Assembly: GCA_009746045.1 (NCBI GenBank)
Contig: RPFO01000082.1
Location: 2,194,506 to 2,258,505 of the forward strand
DNA: 64,000 nucleotides
Origin: Mesostigma viride
Taxonomy: Eukaryota; Streptophyta; Mesostigmatophyceae; Mesostigmatales; Mesostigmataceae
Reading direction: 5' to 3'
In this document: one piece after another, positions 30,201 to 39,228 of the stretch
How the letters are laid out: each line of letters opens with the position of its first letter
Position numbering within the stretch: position 1 is the stretch's first letter
Translations under genes and position numbers: made by a program
Notes under the pieces: generated by a model
What the model saw: only the letters and a program-made list of their open reading frames with translations
The model's database searches: none
What the model was told of the DNA's origin: nothing

Positions 30201-33200
30201 AGCAACTGCGTGCAGCACTTGTGATAGCATTGCCCAGATTCTACCCAGTTGACACTATACTGCTTGATCAACAGTTTAGCTGTCTGGCTGAGTGTGAAGG
30301 ATGGGATGCTAATATTGAGATTGCTGGATTGCAAGATCATGAAGGGCAGGGTGTCATTGAAAGAACCATCAGGTCAGTCAAAACTTTAGTGGCGAAATCC
30401 ACTGACCTGAAAGCCACATCTGGAAGCTATGCTGACAGAGCACTGTGGTGCAGTGAAATCTGTGCTACACTTAACCTTAGACCTGTGTTGCATGCACCAT
30501 GGGGGGAAATCCTTCCCATTGGCTTACAGGCAGGTGTGTACCCTCCAGAGGTATTAGCTCTGTATAACACAGTAAGAGCTAAAGTGGCTGATAAGCTAGC
30601 TGAAAAGGACATAACACACCCCAGAACAGTATTCCAACTGGGTGAACAAGTCCTATATTTCAAAGAAACCAAACATGGCAAGACAGGCATGTGGTATGGT
30701 CCGTGCACTGTTCTAAGAATGACCAAAAAAGGAAAAAATATGGATATTCGAAGTTTGGAAACAGGGAGAAAACACAGGGTGAGCAGTCATAGAGTTAAGA
30801 AGTATTTCCCTCCTTTGGCAGACGTGCCAGGGGAAGAGTCCTTGAACATGGATTCCCTCCTTAACTCTGGTGAGCAAGCAGAACCACCCAGCATTCCAAC
30901 ACCAGGAGCTGATGATGGCACTACCACACCCTCTGTCATTCCTCCACCCCTCAGTGAGGTACGTGTCACCCCACAACCTGGTGTAAGTCCCTCTGGGCAG
31001 AGTTCAACCAGGCATGAGGTACCAGAGCAAAACAAAGGCAATCCAGCTGAGTTCAAATCCAAGCTAGAAAAAGCCCTGGCAGCTCTGCATAAGGCTCACA
31101 AGAGCAAGGCTAAACAAGCCTCAGGTTTGGCCAAGGTCTCTGCTGTGTGCTCCGATTATAGCCAGGAATCCTGCATCCTAGCTGTGGACACTCAGGCACA
31201 GGTCAGTGTGATCAGTGCACAAGCCATTCCTGGTCTGCAACTTGCACCCTCACCATGGACACAGGTGCAAGATTTTTCAGGCAAAACAACCTTAGATGTG
31301 TTGGGTCAAGTAATGATCCCCATACTTGGCATCCAGACACCTTTCCAGGTAGTGGAAGGGTACATGGGCAATGCTTTGTTGGGAGAACCCTTTATCTCTT
31401 ACCCAGGTGTCACCATCACTGCTAGCCAGCTGCGTGTGACTGGGGTAGGAGCCATTCCCTTGGATCACTACAAGATTCCATTGTCCCAACTGGTTCATGG
31501 ATTAGATGCCTATATCAAGGCCATTAACATCAAATATGGGCCAGGTGAAATCCCTGACCTAGAGAAAAAGGTGCACAATCAAAGGCCACACCCGCAGTCC
31601 TTTGGGGTTGGAAAGTGGGACTTAGCCATGCACTCTCCTCACAACTATGATGCTCTAATCCAACAATGCAAAACACAAAAAGGGTTTCAAAAATGGATCC
31701 AAGCCATTAGGCACCAAGCCCGCGAAGAGTGGGTGCTGCCAAACCCTAAGCATCCTGACTATAAGCCACCTGTCACTCCTGTCTGGGAAATTCCAGAAGG
31801 TGCCAAAAAGTTGAGACTCAAGTTTGTGCTAAAACACAAGGCACAGCCAGTAGGCTCACCTATATATCATGCTAGGCCATGTGTGACAGAATTAAAAGGC
31901 ATGTCAAAACTGTCCAAGGGTGAACTCTACACTCCTGGGCTGCAGCAAACATCCCTCAGGATACTGCTCTCTGTCTTCCTCCACCATCTCAATGCTGGCC
32001 AAGATTATGCCTGCAAAGCTACTGATATCAAAAGGGCTTTCCTTAGAGGGGACCCTGATAAAGCGCAAGATGTGTGGAAGGGTCAGGTCTATGTGGTTCC
32101 CACCCCTGCTGCATGGGCACATGATATTGATGAGCCATATCTACTCCTAAATCTAGGGGTGGAAGGTTTGCAAAGTGCTCCCACTATCTTCAGAAAATCA
32201 GCAGAAGAGGTGTTCAAGAAACTTAATGCCACTTATGATGATCTGGACCCTTGTCTCTTTGCTGTGCCCACACCCTCTGGCTTGCTCCTGTTTGTGTGGC
32301 ATGGTGATGACCAACTGATTTGTGGACCAAGAGCTGAAGTTGACAAGTTCATTCAGCAGGTTCAGCAGTCATATGAGATTGGAAAGCAGACAGAGCTGGG
32401 GCCAGAACCCCTACAGTTCTGTGGCATAATGCTAGCACTGGAAGAGCAACAGGAACAGTGGGTGTGTACTCTATCCCCGCCTGCCCAGTACTTAGAAGAA
32501 TGCCTAGAGCTGCTTGATATTCCGTGCATTCCTGCTCACATGTGTGCTACTGTCAAAGGAAAATTAGGGTGGCTGAGTGCTATCTGTGCACCTCATCTGG
32601 CAGTGGTCAGCAGGATTGATGACACAGTATTACAAACCATGAAACCTAAGGATCTCCAGAAGCTACTAAAGGCTGGACCTTCCCTTGTCATTCATCCACT
32701 CAACCTCATGGAAGATATTCACATTAACTGTCTGATGGACAGCTCCATGGAGAGTAGGGTAATAACAAAAATGGATGCCAGGGAGGCTGGGGTGTTCTTC
32801 CTTACCAACAAGGGAGACTATATGTCCATGGTGTCGTGGTACAGCAGATTGCATCGCAGAAAAGCTGTTGGCAGTAACTCTGCTGAGTGCCGTGCTGTGG
32901 TGTCTGCTGTGCAGCATGCTCGATCCCTTCAGCACATACTAACCTGGTTGCAAACTCAGGCTGGCAGCAAGGCTGATGTGCATGCTCACTTACACACTGA
33001 CAGTCAGTCAGTCATTAGTTTCCTTAACAAGAAATCTGTGACTGCTGCTGTGCATACTGATCTGGACTGGGTGATTTTGAAACAGGAAACAAGCTATTTT
33101 TCCAGCTGGCAGCATCTGCCAGACGAGGAGAACCTGGCTGACGCATTGACCAAGATTCCGTCATTAGCAGCAACCCAGTACCAGCTTCTGTGTGATGCAA

Positions 33201-33235
33201 TGAATCCCTATCTGTCTAGTCAGACAAATGGATGA
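27212..33235 (+). CDS. gag-pol: Element B Gag-Pol polyprotein, 2007 codons
   Basis: ATG 27212, 31 bp after the LTR. Residues 1-780: basic/coiled Gag with Gln/Ala-rich helices and a capsid-like region (~550-720). CCHC knuckle CTRCGTKGHQRADC at ~791 and a second Cys/His cluster LCFGCKHPRHL...WC at ~817-832. HHCC pre-integrase region ~905-941 (LHIAMGH, CQQC). Integrase with candidate catalytic Asp971 (HIDGE), Asp1019 (LLDQQ), Glu1050 (GVIERTIR). Protease-like segment with VDTQAQVSVI (Asp1326) and LLGEPF ~65 residues later. RT with LYTPGLQQTSLRILL, TDIKRAFLRGD and active site HGDD at 1697-1700. RNase H from ~1840 (LMDSSMESRVITK, SNSAECRAV, TDSQSVI, LADALTK). No stop or frameshift is present between gag and pol, unlike A and C. 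Only ~70 residues lie between the knuckle and the HHCC region, too few for a protease in the usual place. Confidence 0.92.
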   Translation: MGDPIMPGLKFKKKRIDDAGWQTVPTVEEKAAAKKIKKARRAQAEQEQLVARQLATAMAQQSVKAAAQERQLAALQKQVTSLAEQAEKSVFSSPASSQKSVSSMRSPSPQASPADLPAKAPSQPPQEEGGIAKSGGEQAGVPIVPSSAQKAGGYERKLKRDAYMFKMRTKKVPGPVIGSIQLSDDEVTLSPGVSDGEIEMNPLNQAVEQAAAQFVEARRLAQQERDRKKTAARNMTAEKQLAAMQAGEVLHERLFNELVVAQGDEGVTLTADQLNSLLLQLTKLQEKMQATETPALPAHTLPTPGTDLSQRVVGGAVSPRVLQGKSQGTVPSSPSKPPSDPDAQELHRRKVVENKLLEAMIAREGGLAAQAAALQQLGQAKGFPTSSGVRQGEQDPAPAAGTPPATALAQQAGTQPPSAEAQQTAPTPGQSDKSKAVAKGTPVDPTPPTLKGDVQELLAILTAQLKTMATNPMDDLSRTQLDGLLASISQLERGRANMEEADLQQAVKTFLAEKKDPVKGTFNPKQKESKIEIPGLPEGYTQEQAKEFLFSLNYCFESLNVQNWFSALRASTTIHRSAPAIKTLVQIYQEKAGTPNLAIALWPAFMDELKHLLVDRTQFESIRGFNWLNAYQVNKQDYATDCKNYRLAVEKDPDLRGLPASYLLYSWLSNANLDKAVYATVVAGLKPLWNDFRAGMNHIQDCLTPLAIGAPSATPTPKVQQTQGKGQGKKRQLGGQQGGQSKKAKGNQPQGQPGQPAQLKPNQWRRPTPPTPAPPTPAPTAQPPHAGPKNKCTRCGTKGHQRADCKWNPAVGDVDLCFGCKHPRHLPPGTWCDRQDKAPKGCTSSQHAYVDLYDLIIIGDKDKGLLDFEAAQKISSTYNVILPYLKALTPAAVDTVDLRELATQLHIAMGHEVVAEKIARRAGGSRLRNAVRLARKHCQQCQFHGPKPPKWHVATPPTQRGIIVGDVVHIDGEQYLILKDTWSRFTVMEPLPGMAKEQLRAALVIALPRFYPVDTILLDQQFSCLAECEGWDANIEIAGLQDHEGQGVIERTIRSVKTLVAKSTDLKATSGSYADRALWCSEICATLNLRPVLHAPWGEILPIGLQAGVYPPEVLALYNTVRAKVADKLAEKDITHPRTVFQLGEQVLYFKETKHGKTGMWYGPCTVLRMTKKGKNMDIRSLETGRKHRVSSHRVKKYFPPLADVPGEESLNMDSLLNSGEQAEPPSIPTPGADDGTTTPSVIPPPLSEVRVTPQPGVSPSGQSSTRHEVPEQNKGNPAEFKSKLEKALAALHKAHKSKAKQASGLAKVSAVCSDYSQESCILAVDTQAQVSVISAQAIPGLQLAPSPWTQVQDFSGKTTLDVLGQVMIPILGIQTPFQVVEGYMGNALLGEPFISYPGVTITASQLRVTGVGAIPLDHYKIPLSQLVHGLDAYIKAINIKYGPGEIPDLEKKVHNQRPHPQSFGVGKWDLAMHSPHNYDALIQQCKTQKGFQKWIQAIRHQAREEWVLPNPKHPDYKPPVTPVWEIPEGAKKLRLKFVLKHKAQPVGSPIYHARPCVTELKGMSKLSKGELYTPGLQQTSLRILLSVFLHHLNAGQDYACKATDIKRAFLRGDPDKAQDVWKGQVYVVPTPAAWAHDIDEPYLLLNLGVEGLQSAPTIFRKSAEEVFKKLNATYDDLDPCLFAVPTPSGLLLFVWHGDDQLICGPRAEVDKFIQQVQQSYEIGKQTELGPEPLQFCGIMLALEEQQEQWVCTLSPPAQYLEECLELLDIPCIPAHMCATVKGKLGWLSAICAPHLAVVSRIDDTVLQTMKPKDLQKLLKAGPSLVIHPLNLMEDIHINCLMDSSMESRVITKMDAREAGVFFLTNKGDYMSMVSWYSRLHRRKAVGSNSAECRAVVSAVQHARSLQHILTWLQTQAGSKADVHAHLHTDSQSVISFLNKKSVTAAVHTDLDWVILKQETSYFSSWQHLPDEENLADALTKIPSLAATQYQLLCDAMNPYLSSQTNG

Positions 33236-33549
33236 TGAAATAGGGCACTCCAGACTAATGGTGCAGACTATGGTCTTTCCCAGCTGGTGGCAACTTGGCA
33301 ACAAACATAATAATTTCTTGATGTGCCCCCTGGTTTTTCCATAGCCACTCATCACTCCACTGACTTGTACAAACAGGGGATCCTAGGTTCAGAAACCTCA
33401 AAGACACTGTCAGATTTAAAGGCAATGGGGTCTGTGGGCGCTTTAATTCACAACGTCCATTGTGGTCTGATATGAGTTTTCCTGTACCAATGTCTTATTC
33501 ATGATATTGCCAAGTACCTGAAAAAAACAAAAAGGAATAAAAACTGGAG
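33236..33549 (+). other. 3' untranslated region of element B
   Basis: Noncoding. The A/G-rich end (AAAAAAACAAAAAGGAATAA, 33521-33540) is the probable polypurine tract. It originally abutted the 3' LTR but is now separated from it by a poly(A) insertion. Confidence 0.6.
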
Positions 33550-33564
33550 GTGCAGCACTGATGC

Positions 33565-33600
<36 letters not shown>
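33550..33600 (+). mobile_element. Poly(A) microinsertion (18 nt plus A33) with ~14-bp TSD
   Basis: GTGCAGCACTGATGCCTT followed by 33 A (33568-33600), flanked by GAATAAAAACTGGAG (33535-33549) and GAATAAAACTGGAG (33601-33614). A poly(A)-tailed 3' end with a target duplication of this length is the product expected from LINE-type target-primed reverse transcription, here extremely 5'-truncated. The source RNA cannot be identified from 18 nt. Confidence 0.75.
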
Positions 33601-33602
<2 letters not shown>

Positions 33603-33612
33603 ATAAAACTGG

Positions 33613-34470
33613 AGTTAGCCTCTAGTCGTGGACATAGGCGGAGTGTCTGATCAGAATATACGCTTGGCTGATTTCGATAGTACCGGCTACGCCCCCTTCT
33701 AAAGAAGGATTCAGCCGTGTTCAGCCCGTCTCACGGTGCGAGACTGAACAAGTCTCGCGTGCAGACACGTGTGTAGTACTCCTACACACAGATCTCGAGT
33801 GATTTATCTAGTACCAAATCCGAAAGGCTTGCATCACTCCCCGGACAGGAGAACTTTTGCGGATGACTGTAGGTGTAAGTTGGCGATGCCATGGTAACCG
33901 GAGACGTCCGTCCTATAGTCAGCAAAATTGGTGCGAGAGGTCCCCAGTTCGATTCCGGTCGGATTCATTTGCAGATCGCGTTTTCCGCGTTTTCCGCGGC
34001 CCGGCACTGAACGCAAAGGTTTTCACCTTTGCGGAGTGTCTGATCAGAATAGGCTAAGTACCAGATAGCAATGTGCTATCTGGGGTTTCGCACGTGTAGG
34101 CTCGGTCAGAAGTCCCGGCTATATGTGATTCGGCAGGCTAGACTATTCGATAGCCGAGTCCTGGTGACGGACGCCAGTACCCAAGTAGGATTGGCGGTAC
34201 GGCGTCGCCAGTACCCACTCGGGACTGACATTGAGGTGTCGGATGTTGGACTAAGGTCCTGAGAGTCTAGCAGTGGCGTCGCGCCACTCAGGCTGCACCA
34301 CAGAGCCCAACGGCCACTGTCGGCTGCTCCAGACGTGGCAGCCAGGCAGAGCGTTGCTGGTCGACAATGCTAAATGCCCTTGTGCACGTTGGGTGCGGGG
34401 CTTGTGATTTATTGTAATAAACACATGCGTTAGGCCATTGAGCATTGAGAGGTCCACTCGTTTATTAACT
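33613..34470 (+). repeat. 3' LTR of element B, interrupted
   Basis: LTR parts 33613-33639 (27 bp) and 34055-34470 (416 bp) add up to the 443 bp of the 5' LTR when one copy of the ATAGGC duplication is removed. Confidence 0.9.
33640..34048 (+). mobile_element. 409-bp insertion with terminal direct repeats and a tRNA-like box (TSD ATAGGC)
   Basis: Flanked by ATAGGC at 33634-33639 and 34049-34054, which occurs once in the 5' LTR, so the borders are exact. Both ends of the insert carry the direct repeat GGAGTGTCTGATCAGA (33640-33655 and 34033-34048). Inside, near 33949-33960, AGTTCGATTCCGG fits a pol III B box (GTTCRANNC), with a partly pairable acceptor-like stem around it (TCCGTCC...GGTCGGA). 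Short inverted repeats occur (CCTTCTAAAGAAGG near 33692, GTCTCACGGTGCGAGAC near 33729). No ORF. Possibly a tRNA-derived SINE or a miniature LTR-type (TRIM-like) element. Confidence 0.7.
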
Positions 34471-34475
34471 GCGAC

Positions 34476-36698
34476 CTATGCCTGTAAAGCAATGGTATGT
34501 GTGAGATATGAGGGTCCCGGCCAGTGGAATCCGGGCAGGACGTGAACGAGCCAGGTATGGCAACGTGTTTGCGTGTCCTTTGCAGCGGAATACGTCTCCC
34601 ATGCATTATATTTGACGAGCTTTTTAGTGCACCTTTCAGCAAGCCTCCATGCCTGCTGTAAAGAGGGGTATTAGCCCTGCAAGTGACCAGTTTATGGCAT
34701 TTCTTTGGAGCATATCATTTCGTTAATGCAGGTAGGCAACATGTTTGTATTCCAGCACCTTTGGCAATCTTTTATAGCTTGCTATAATGCATTCTTGTAT
34801 TGCATGTCTTAGATGGCTGTTTACGCGCGCGTAACCCACACACATATATGAGCACCTTATATAGGTCTAATGGGTTATCCGGGTGGTCTGACCCAAGGAA
34901 AGCACCATTGGACTATCCAACTAAGTTGTCCAATGTTGTTGTTGAGGTTCCATACCCTCCCTGAGAAGTTAGGTGGGGGTTCACTTTTCCTTGGGGAAAA
35001 AAGATCGTCTTTTGTCCAAGTTTGACTGGAGCTATCATCCAAATGCTTCGATAAACCCGTGGTATTATTGCATATTCTGAAAGCCCTTGAAGTGTAGATA
35101 CTCCTAGCATCTTGGTTGGGGGCATTTGGAGTTGTGGCCTGTGAGTTATGATTTTTCTCATTTTCAGGGGTCTGAAAGTGCCAAAAATGGTCCTCCCGAC
35201 TAAGGGTTAAGTCTCTGGATATCAGGCTGGGAGCTTGATTGTACATAATCCTGAGCACACCTTGAGGGGTGAGACAGATCATGTCTCTGGTGTGGGAATG
35301 TCTGACATTGTCTCTGATGGAGAGATGTCTATCTGGGGTTTTCATCTCAGTCTGAGGTTTCCCCAGATCTGTGGTTTGTGGGCGGGGTTCGATTCCCTGG
35401 TGCCGTCTTAAGGCGGAGTTTCACGGACTGGCTGACCCATCCACCATGCTGGTGAGGTGGCGACAGGTCCCCTGATTTTCCACGGTTGGAACGAGTATAG
35501 GAGCTTGTGTTTTGCATGTGCTTCGCGTAGATGTTGTGTCTGGTTCGATAAGGGGCAGCAGACCGGCGCCGACTCCCGTCTGGGGGTCAGCAATGTTTTC
35601 TGATGAGCTGTTGTGGGTGATCTGTGGGGTTTCGCCTAAGGTCCTGAAGGTTGTACATACTTCTCAAGTTCTTAGCTGAACACCTATGGGCTGCCACAGT
35701 TGGCCAACCTCTTGTACATGGGTAACACAACGAGCCTCCCGTGAAGGGATAGGGACTCATTGTAATTTGTTTGTGCTCCTGAACCAGTATGGGTGCTATG
35801 TACATATAATAAGGAATCCAAGCTGACTGTCATGCCCAGTGGGTTGTGACTTGTAGTCGGGGAGGATGTCCAGGAATCCAAGCTGGCTGTCATGCCCAGT
35901 GGGTTGTGACTTGTAGTCGGGGAGGATGTCCAGTACCCATTGTGTGTGTTTGTATGTAGACTTGTGTGAGCTGCTACAGCTCAAGAAAAGAAAGGATTGG
36001 AGTTAACGCCAAGCGCATTGGCGTGATCCTGATTCGGCATATCTCTGCGATTCCAGCGGCACCGGAACGAGTTCATTCCGACAAGTATCAAGAAAGTTAT
36101 GGCGTTCCGACTTCCCGGTCGCGCGCGAGCGCGAGCCGGCTGTTCTTCTAAGTCGGACGTGAATATTTGCCGACGACATATGGGGTCGACAGTAATTCCT
36201 GGGCTGACAGGAATTAGGTGCTGTACCTACGACGGTATTGGATTAATACGTCGTACGCAGGAAATAGGAACCTTAACCTGTGGTCTGTTGGTACCGCAGG
36301 CTTAGTCCTGGACTTCTAGGTGCAGATGCAATAGTCACTGTGGACTGTGCTCTGTGGTCACTGTGCCTGTATGGCAGACCTACTGTATAGGAGCTGGGCG
36401 CTGTACAGGTAGTGAATACTGTACCGGGGGTGTTATTACTGAGCATACCTCTTAGGTTGCTCAGGACTAGCAAGCACAGTGCACAAGTATATAAACAATA
36501 GGCCAGTGCCATTTGGGTAGATCTCTTGCGAGCCCGCCTCACGTGTTGTGCCTTGACTTGGCAAGCGCGTGTACAAGCCTCAAGTGTGTGAGCGCTGTAA
36601 CATTATCCAATTTTAACAAAGCTCCGTTTCCAACCATATTCACACATTGCTGCATTGCAACCATATCCTTCACATTGCGTTTGCTAGGAACGTTAACT
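34476..36698. other. 2.2-kb unassigned region downstream of element B
   Basis: No ORF with recognised similarity. Noted: TCCCGACTAAGGGTTAAG (35192-35209), inverse of a sequence at 26113; a T-arm/B-box-like GGGGTTCGATTCCC at 35384-35397; a segment at 35968-35998 resembling part of the 1.04-kb repeat near 55060 (both contain AAAG-rich ...GG.TTGGAGTTA); and a TATATAAA box at 36489-36496 about 200 bp upstream of the element C fragment. It may be the remaining 3' part of element A or other element debris. Confidence 0.4.
35813..35932 (+). repeat. 60-bp direct duplication
   Basis: Two adjacent copies of a 60-bp unit starting GGAATCCAAGCTG and ending GGAGGATGTCCA, differing at one base. Confidence 0.9.
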
Positions 36699-37345
36699 CC
36701 TGGAGCGGTCCAGGGTGCAGGGCCTGACTTGGGGCGTCAGGACAGCCTGCAGGGAAGCCCTGGAACCTCAGGAGTGGATCATGTGTCCCCACACACGGTT
36801 CAGACGTCTCGCCAGGTCAGTACTGAGAGAGTGCTGAGCTATGCTGAGGCTGGCCATAGGTTGCATCACATGTTTGGGCACTCTGGGCAGGCAGCAATGT
36901 TTGCTTGGAAGCTAGGTATAGGGAGCCTTTGTGGGAGGCTTGCCAGGCTGCTGCTGAGAACTGTGGTTGCCAGGAGAATGCTGTTCACCCACCTCAGTCC
37001 CATGCTAGGGAGCCTGCTAGGGAGCGTGGCGACATCCAGATGGATATCCAGCATATCAGGGGCTTGTATATATTGGTGGGGGTGGACAGGTTCAGTAGAT
37101 ACAGACTGATTATTAGACGTTCTGCCTGGTATGCAGGAGCACCACTTGTTGTTGGGTATGAAGGCCCTGGTCCCAGGCTTTGGGGTGTGCAAGAGTGTGC
37201 AGGCAGACTTGCAGTTTGACTGTTTGCTCAAGCACCAGGACCAGCTGCCTTGTAAGCTGGTAGTAGTCCCCAGGGAGAGTCATGGGCAGCAAGGGGCTGT
37301 AGAGAGATCCATACGTGAGGTGAAGACAGTGGTGCTAGCAGCAGA
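36699..37345 (+). pseudogene. Element C pol fragment (integrase), plus-strand arm of a palindrome
   Basis: Matches element C 50727-51367 (linker, HHCC region and most of integrase, including the final GAVERSIREVKTVV segment). It has small insertions relative to C (2 bp near 36917 and 4 bp near 37112) that break the frame. It joins head to head with 37365-38481 through a 19-nt loop. Confidence 0.9.
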
Positions 37346-37364
37346 GTCAGTGCCACTTGTGGCA

Positions 37365-38481
37365 TCTGCTGCTAGCACCACTGTCTTCACCTCACGTATG
37401 GATCTCTCTACAGCCCCTTGCTGCCCATGACTCTCCCTGGGGACTACTACCAGCTTACAAGGCAGCTGGTCCTGGTGCTTGAGCAAACAGTCAAACTGCA
37501 AGTCTGCCTGCACACTCTTAATTGCACACCCCAAAGCCTGGGACCAGGGCCTTCATACCCAACAACAAGTGGTGCTCCTGCATACCAGGCAGAACGTCTA
37601 TCAGTCTGTATCTACTGAACCTGTCCACCCCCACCAATATATACAAGCCCCTGATATGCTGGATATCCATCTGGATGTCGCCACGCTCCCTAGCAGGCTC
37701 CCTAGCATGGGACTGAGGTGGGTGAACAGCATTCTCCTGGCAACCACAGTTCTCAGCAGCAGCCTGGCAAGCCTCCCACAAAGGCTCCCTACCTAGCTTC
37801 CAAGCAAACATTGCTGCCTGCCCAGAGTGCCCAAACATGTGATGCAACCTATGGCCAGCCTCAGCATAGCTCAGCACTCTCTCAGTACTGACCTGGCGAG
37901 ACGTCTGAACCGTGTGTGGGGACACATGATCCACTCCTGAGGTTCCAGGGCTTCCCTGCAGGCCGTCCTGACGCCCCAAGTCAGGCCCTGCACCCTGGAC
38001 CGCTCCAGGCCCTTCCAGCAAGGTCCCTTGGCCTTCCAGGCCAGCACCTGCTGGAGACCCACCACCTGCATGAGGCATAGGGAATTCAGCTGCAGCATTG
38101 TTATTGCAATCCAGTGGAAGAACAACACCTTTACACCCTTGGTGCTGCACAAGGGGCACACCCCCGTCCTTATGTACATCCAGCACACCTTCCCCAAGGG
38201 GTGATTGACTATTTACAGGGGATGGTGTAGCTAGTCACTGCTGCCCAGACTGGCCCCCTGCCCCAGCAGGCTTGGCCTTTCTGTCAGGGCCGGCACTCAC
38301 GACGCCAGTGACCTTCCTTGCCACACACAAAGCATGCTCCACCCTTCTTCCCAGACCCAGCCCCACCCTTGCCAGGCTTCCCCTGGCCTCCCTGAGACTG
38401 CCCACCCTGCTTGCCCTGGTTGCCTTGAGCTTGGCCTTTGCCTTGCCCTTGGCCACCCTTACCCTGCTGACCACCAGCTTG
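37365..38481 (-). pseudogene. Element C gag-pol fragment, minus-strand arm of a palindrome
   Basis: Reverse complement of element C from about 50257 (Gag Gly-rich tail, including the CCHC region) to 51380 (integrase), with few differences. It keeps the Gag UGA CUA G stop and the in-frame pol continuation. A short deletion affects the zinc knuckle region relative to C. Because this arm is longer than 36699-37345, only its first ~650 bp are paired in the palindrome. Confidence 0.9.
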
Positions 38482-38583
38482 AACAGAGAATAGAAAAATA
38501 AATAATAATCTTTAGAATTATCAACTTACATGATCTCAACTCAGCATGGATTCTAACTCGTATTATTGTCTCCTTACATCTTC
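38482..38583. other. Junction segment
   Basis: AT-rich. TTCTAACTCGTATTATTGT (38551-38569) matches, for 19 nt, the inner end of the 1.04-kb repeat (about 55714-55732). It lies 15 bp before the ATG at 38584. It may be a relic of an LTR end. Confidence 0.35.
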
Positions 38584-39228
38584 ATGTCCAACGTGCCGAG
38601 GGAACAGGCCATTGAGCCTTCGCAAAGCCAAAGCTCGCAGCCGCAGCTTCGGGTGGAAGACCCGGAGCGAACACGACCTTTTCATCCCTACGCTCATCCG
38701 AGCACCGCATCAACCTTCGTCCAGGCGGCGTACCTGGCGAGGGGGCTGGCGAAGAAAGGTTGGGTAGCAGTTTGTGGAACTGCAGCAGGGCCGGCGGCGA
38801 GCGACCCCATTGTGATGCAGATTGAGGCTTCGACAGCTCCCGGCGAATTGTCGCGAGAGGCCGTCGAAAAGTTTGTGTCGCTGAGGGACGAGCTGTCCTC
38901 GACGATTTACGGTCTGGAGGTGGCTCACCAGGGCGGGCACGTGACCGTGTCGCAGCTGGATTTGGCGCGGGAGGCACTGGGCCAGATAGTGGCCATTGGA
39001 CTGGGAGCAGCGCGACTGTTCAACCATCAGGTGGCAACTTCTGTGCTGGGCGCGGGAGTTGAGGTCCCGGACGTGATCAGGCAAGCGCAGGCGCGCGAGG
39101 TCGACAACCCCTGGTCGTCGGCAGAGGTGGTTTCCCAGACGTGCGAACACCTCGTGAACATTCTTTTGCAGGAGTCACGGGGCAACGCAGATCGGTGGGT
39201 GATAACCACACGACCATTTGGGATTTAA
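38584..39228 (+). CDS. Hypothetical protein, helical (possible retroelement structural protein)
   Basis: 214 codons from ATG 38584 to TAA 39226-39228. The N-terminal 40 residues are Gln/Ser/Pro-rich; the rest is Ala/Val/Leu-rich and probably all-helical (REAVEKFVSLRDELSSTIYG, LDLAREALGQIVAIGLGAA, SAEVVSQTCEHLVNILLQE). No zinc knuckle or known domain. The GC-rich codon use differs from element C gag. The next ORF begins in another frame just before the stop (39218), so the two may form one gene with a frameshift. I do not recognise the family. Confidence 0.5.
   Translation: MSNVPREQAIEPSQSQSSQPQLRVEDPERTRPFHPYAHPSTASTFVQAAYLARGLAKKGWVAVCGTAAGPAASDPIVMQIEASTAPGELSREAVEKFVSLRDELSSTIYGLEVAHQGGHVTVSQLDLAREALGQIVAIGLGAARLFNHQVATSVLGAGVEVPDVIRQAQAREVDNPWSSAEVVSQTCEHLVNILLQESRGNADRWVITTRPFGI

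Larger units (their letters stand above)
26738..34470 (+). mobile_element. Copia-like retrotransposon B, full length (TSD GCGAC)
   Basis: Flanked by GCGAC at 26733-26737 and 34471-34475. The two 443-bp LTRs appear identical apart from one later insertion, and the single 2007-codon gag-pol ORF is intact, so the insertion is recent and the element was active when it inserted. The LTR ends are AGTTA...TAACT, not TG...CA. Two younger insertions hit its 3' end: a 51-bp poly(A) microinsertion at the LTR border and a 409-bp element in the 3' LTR. Confidence 0.92.
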
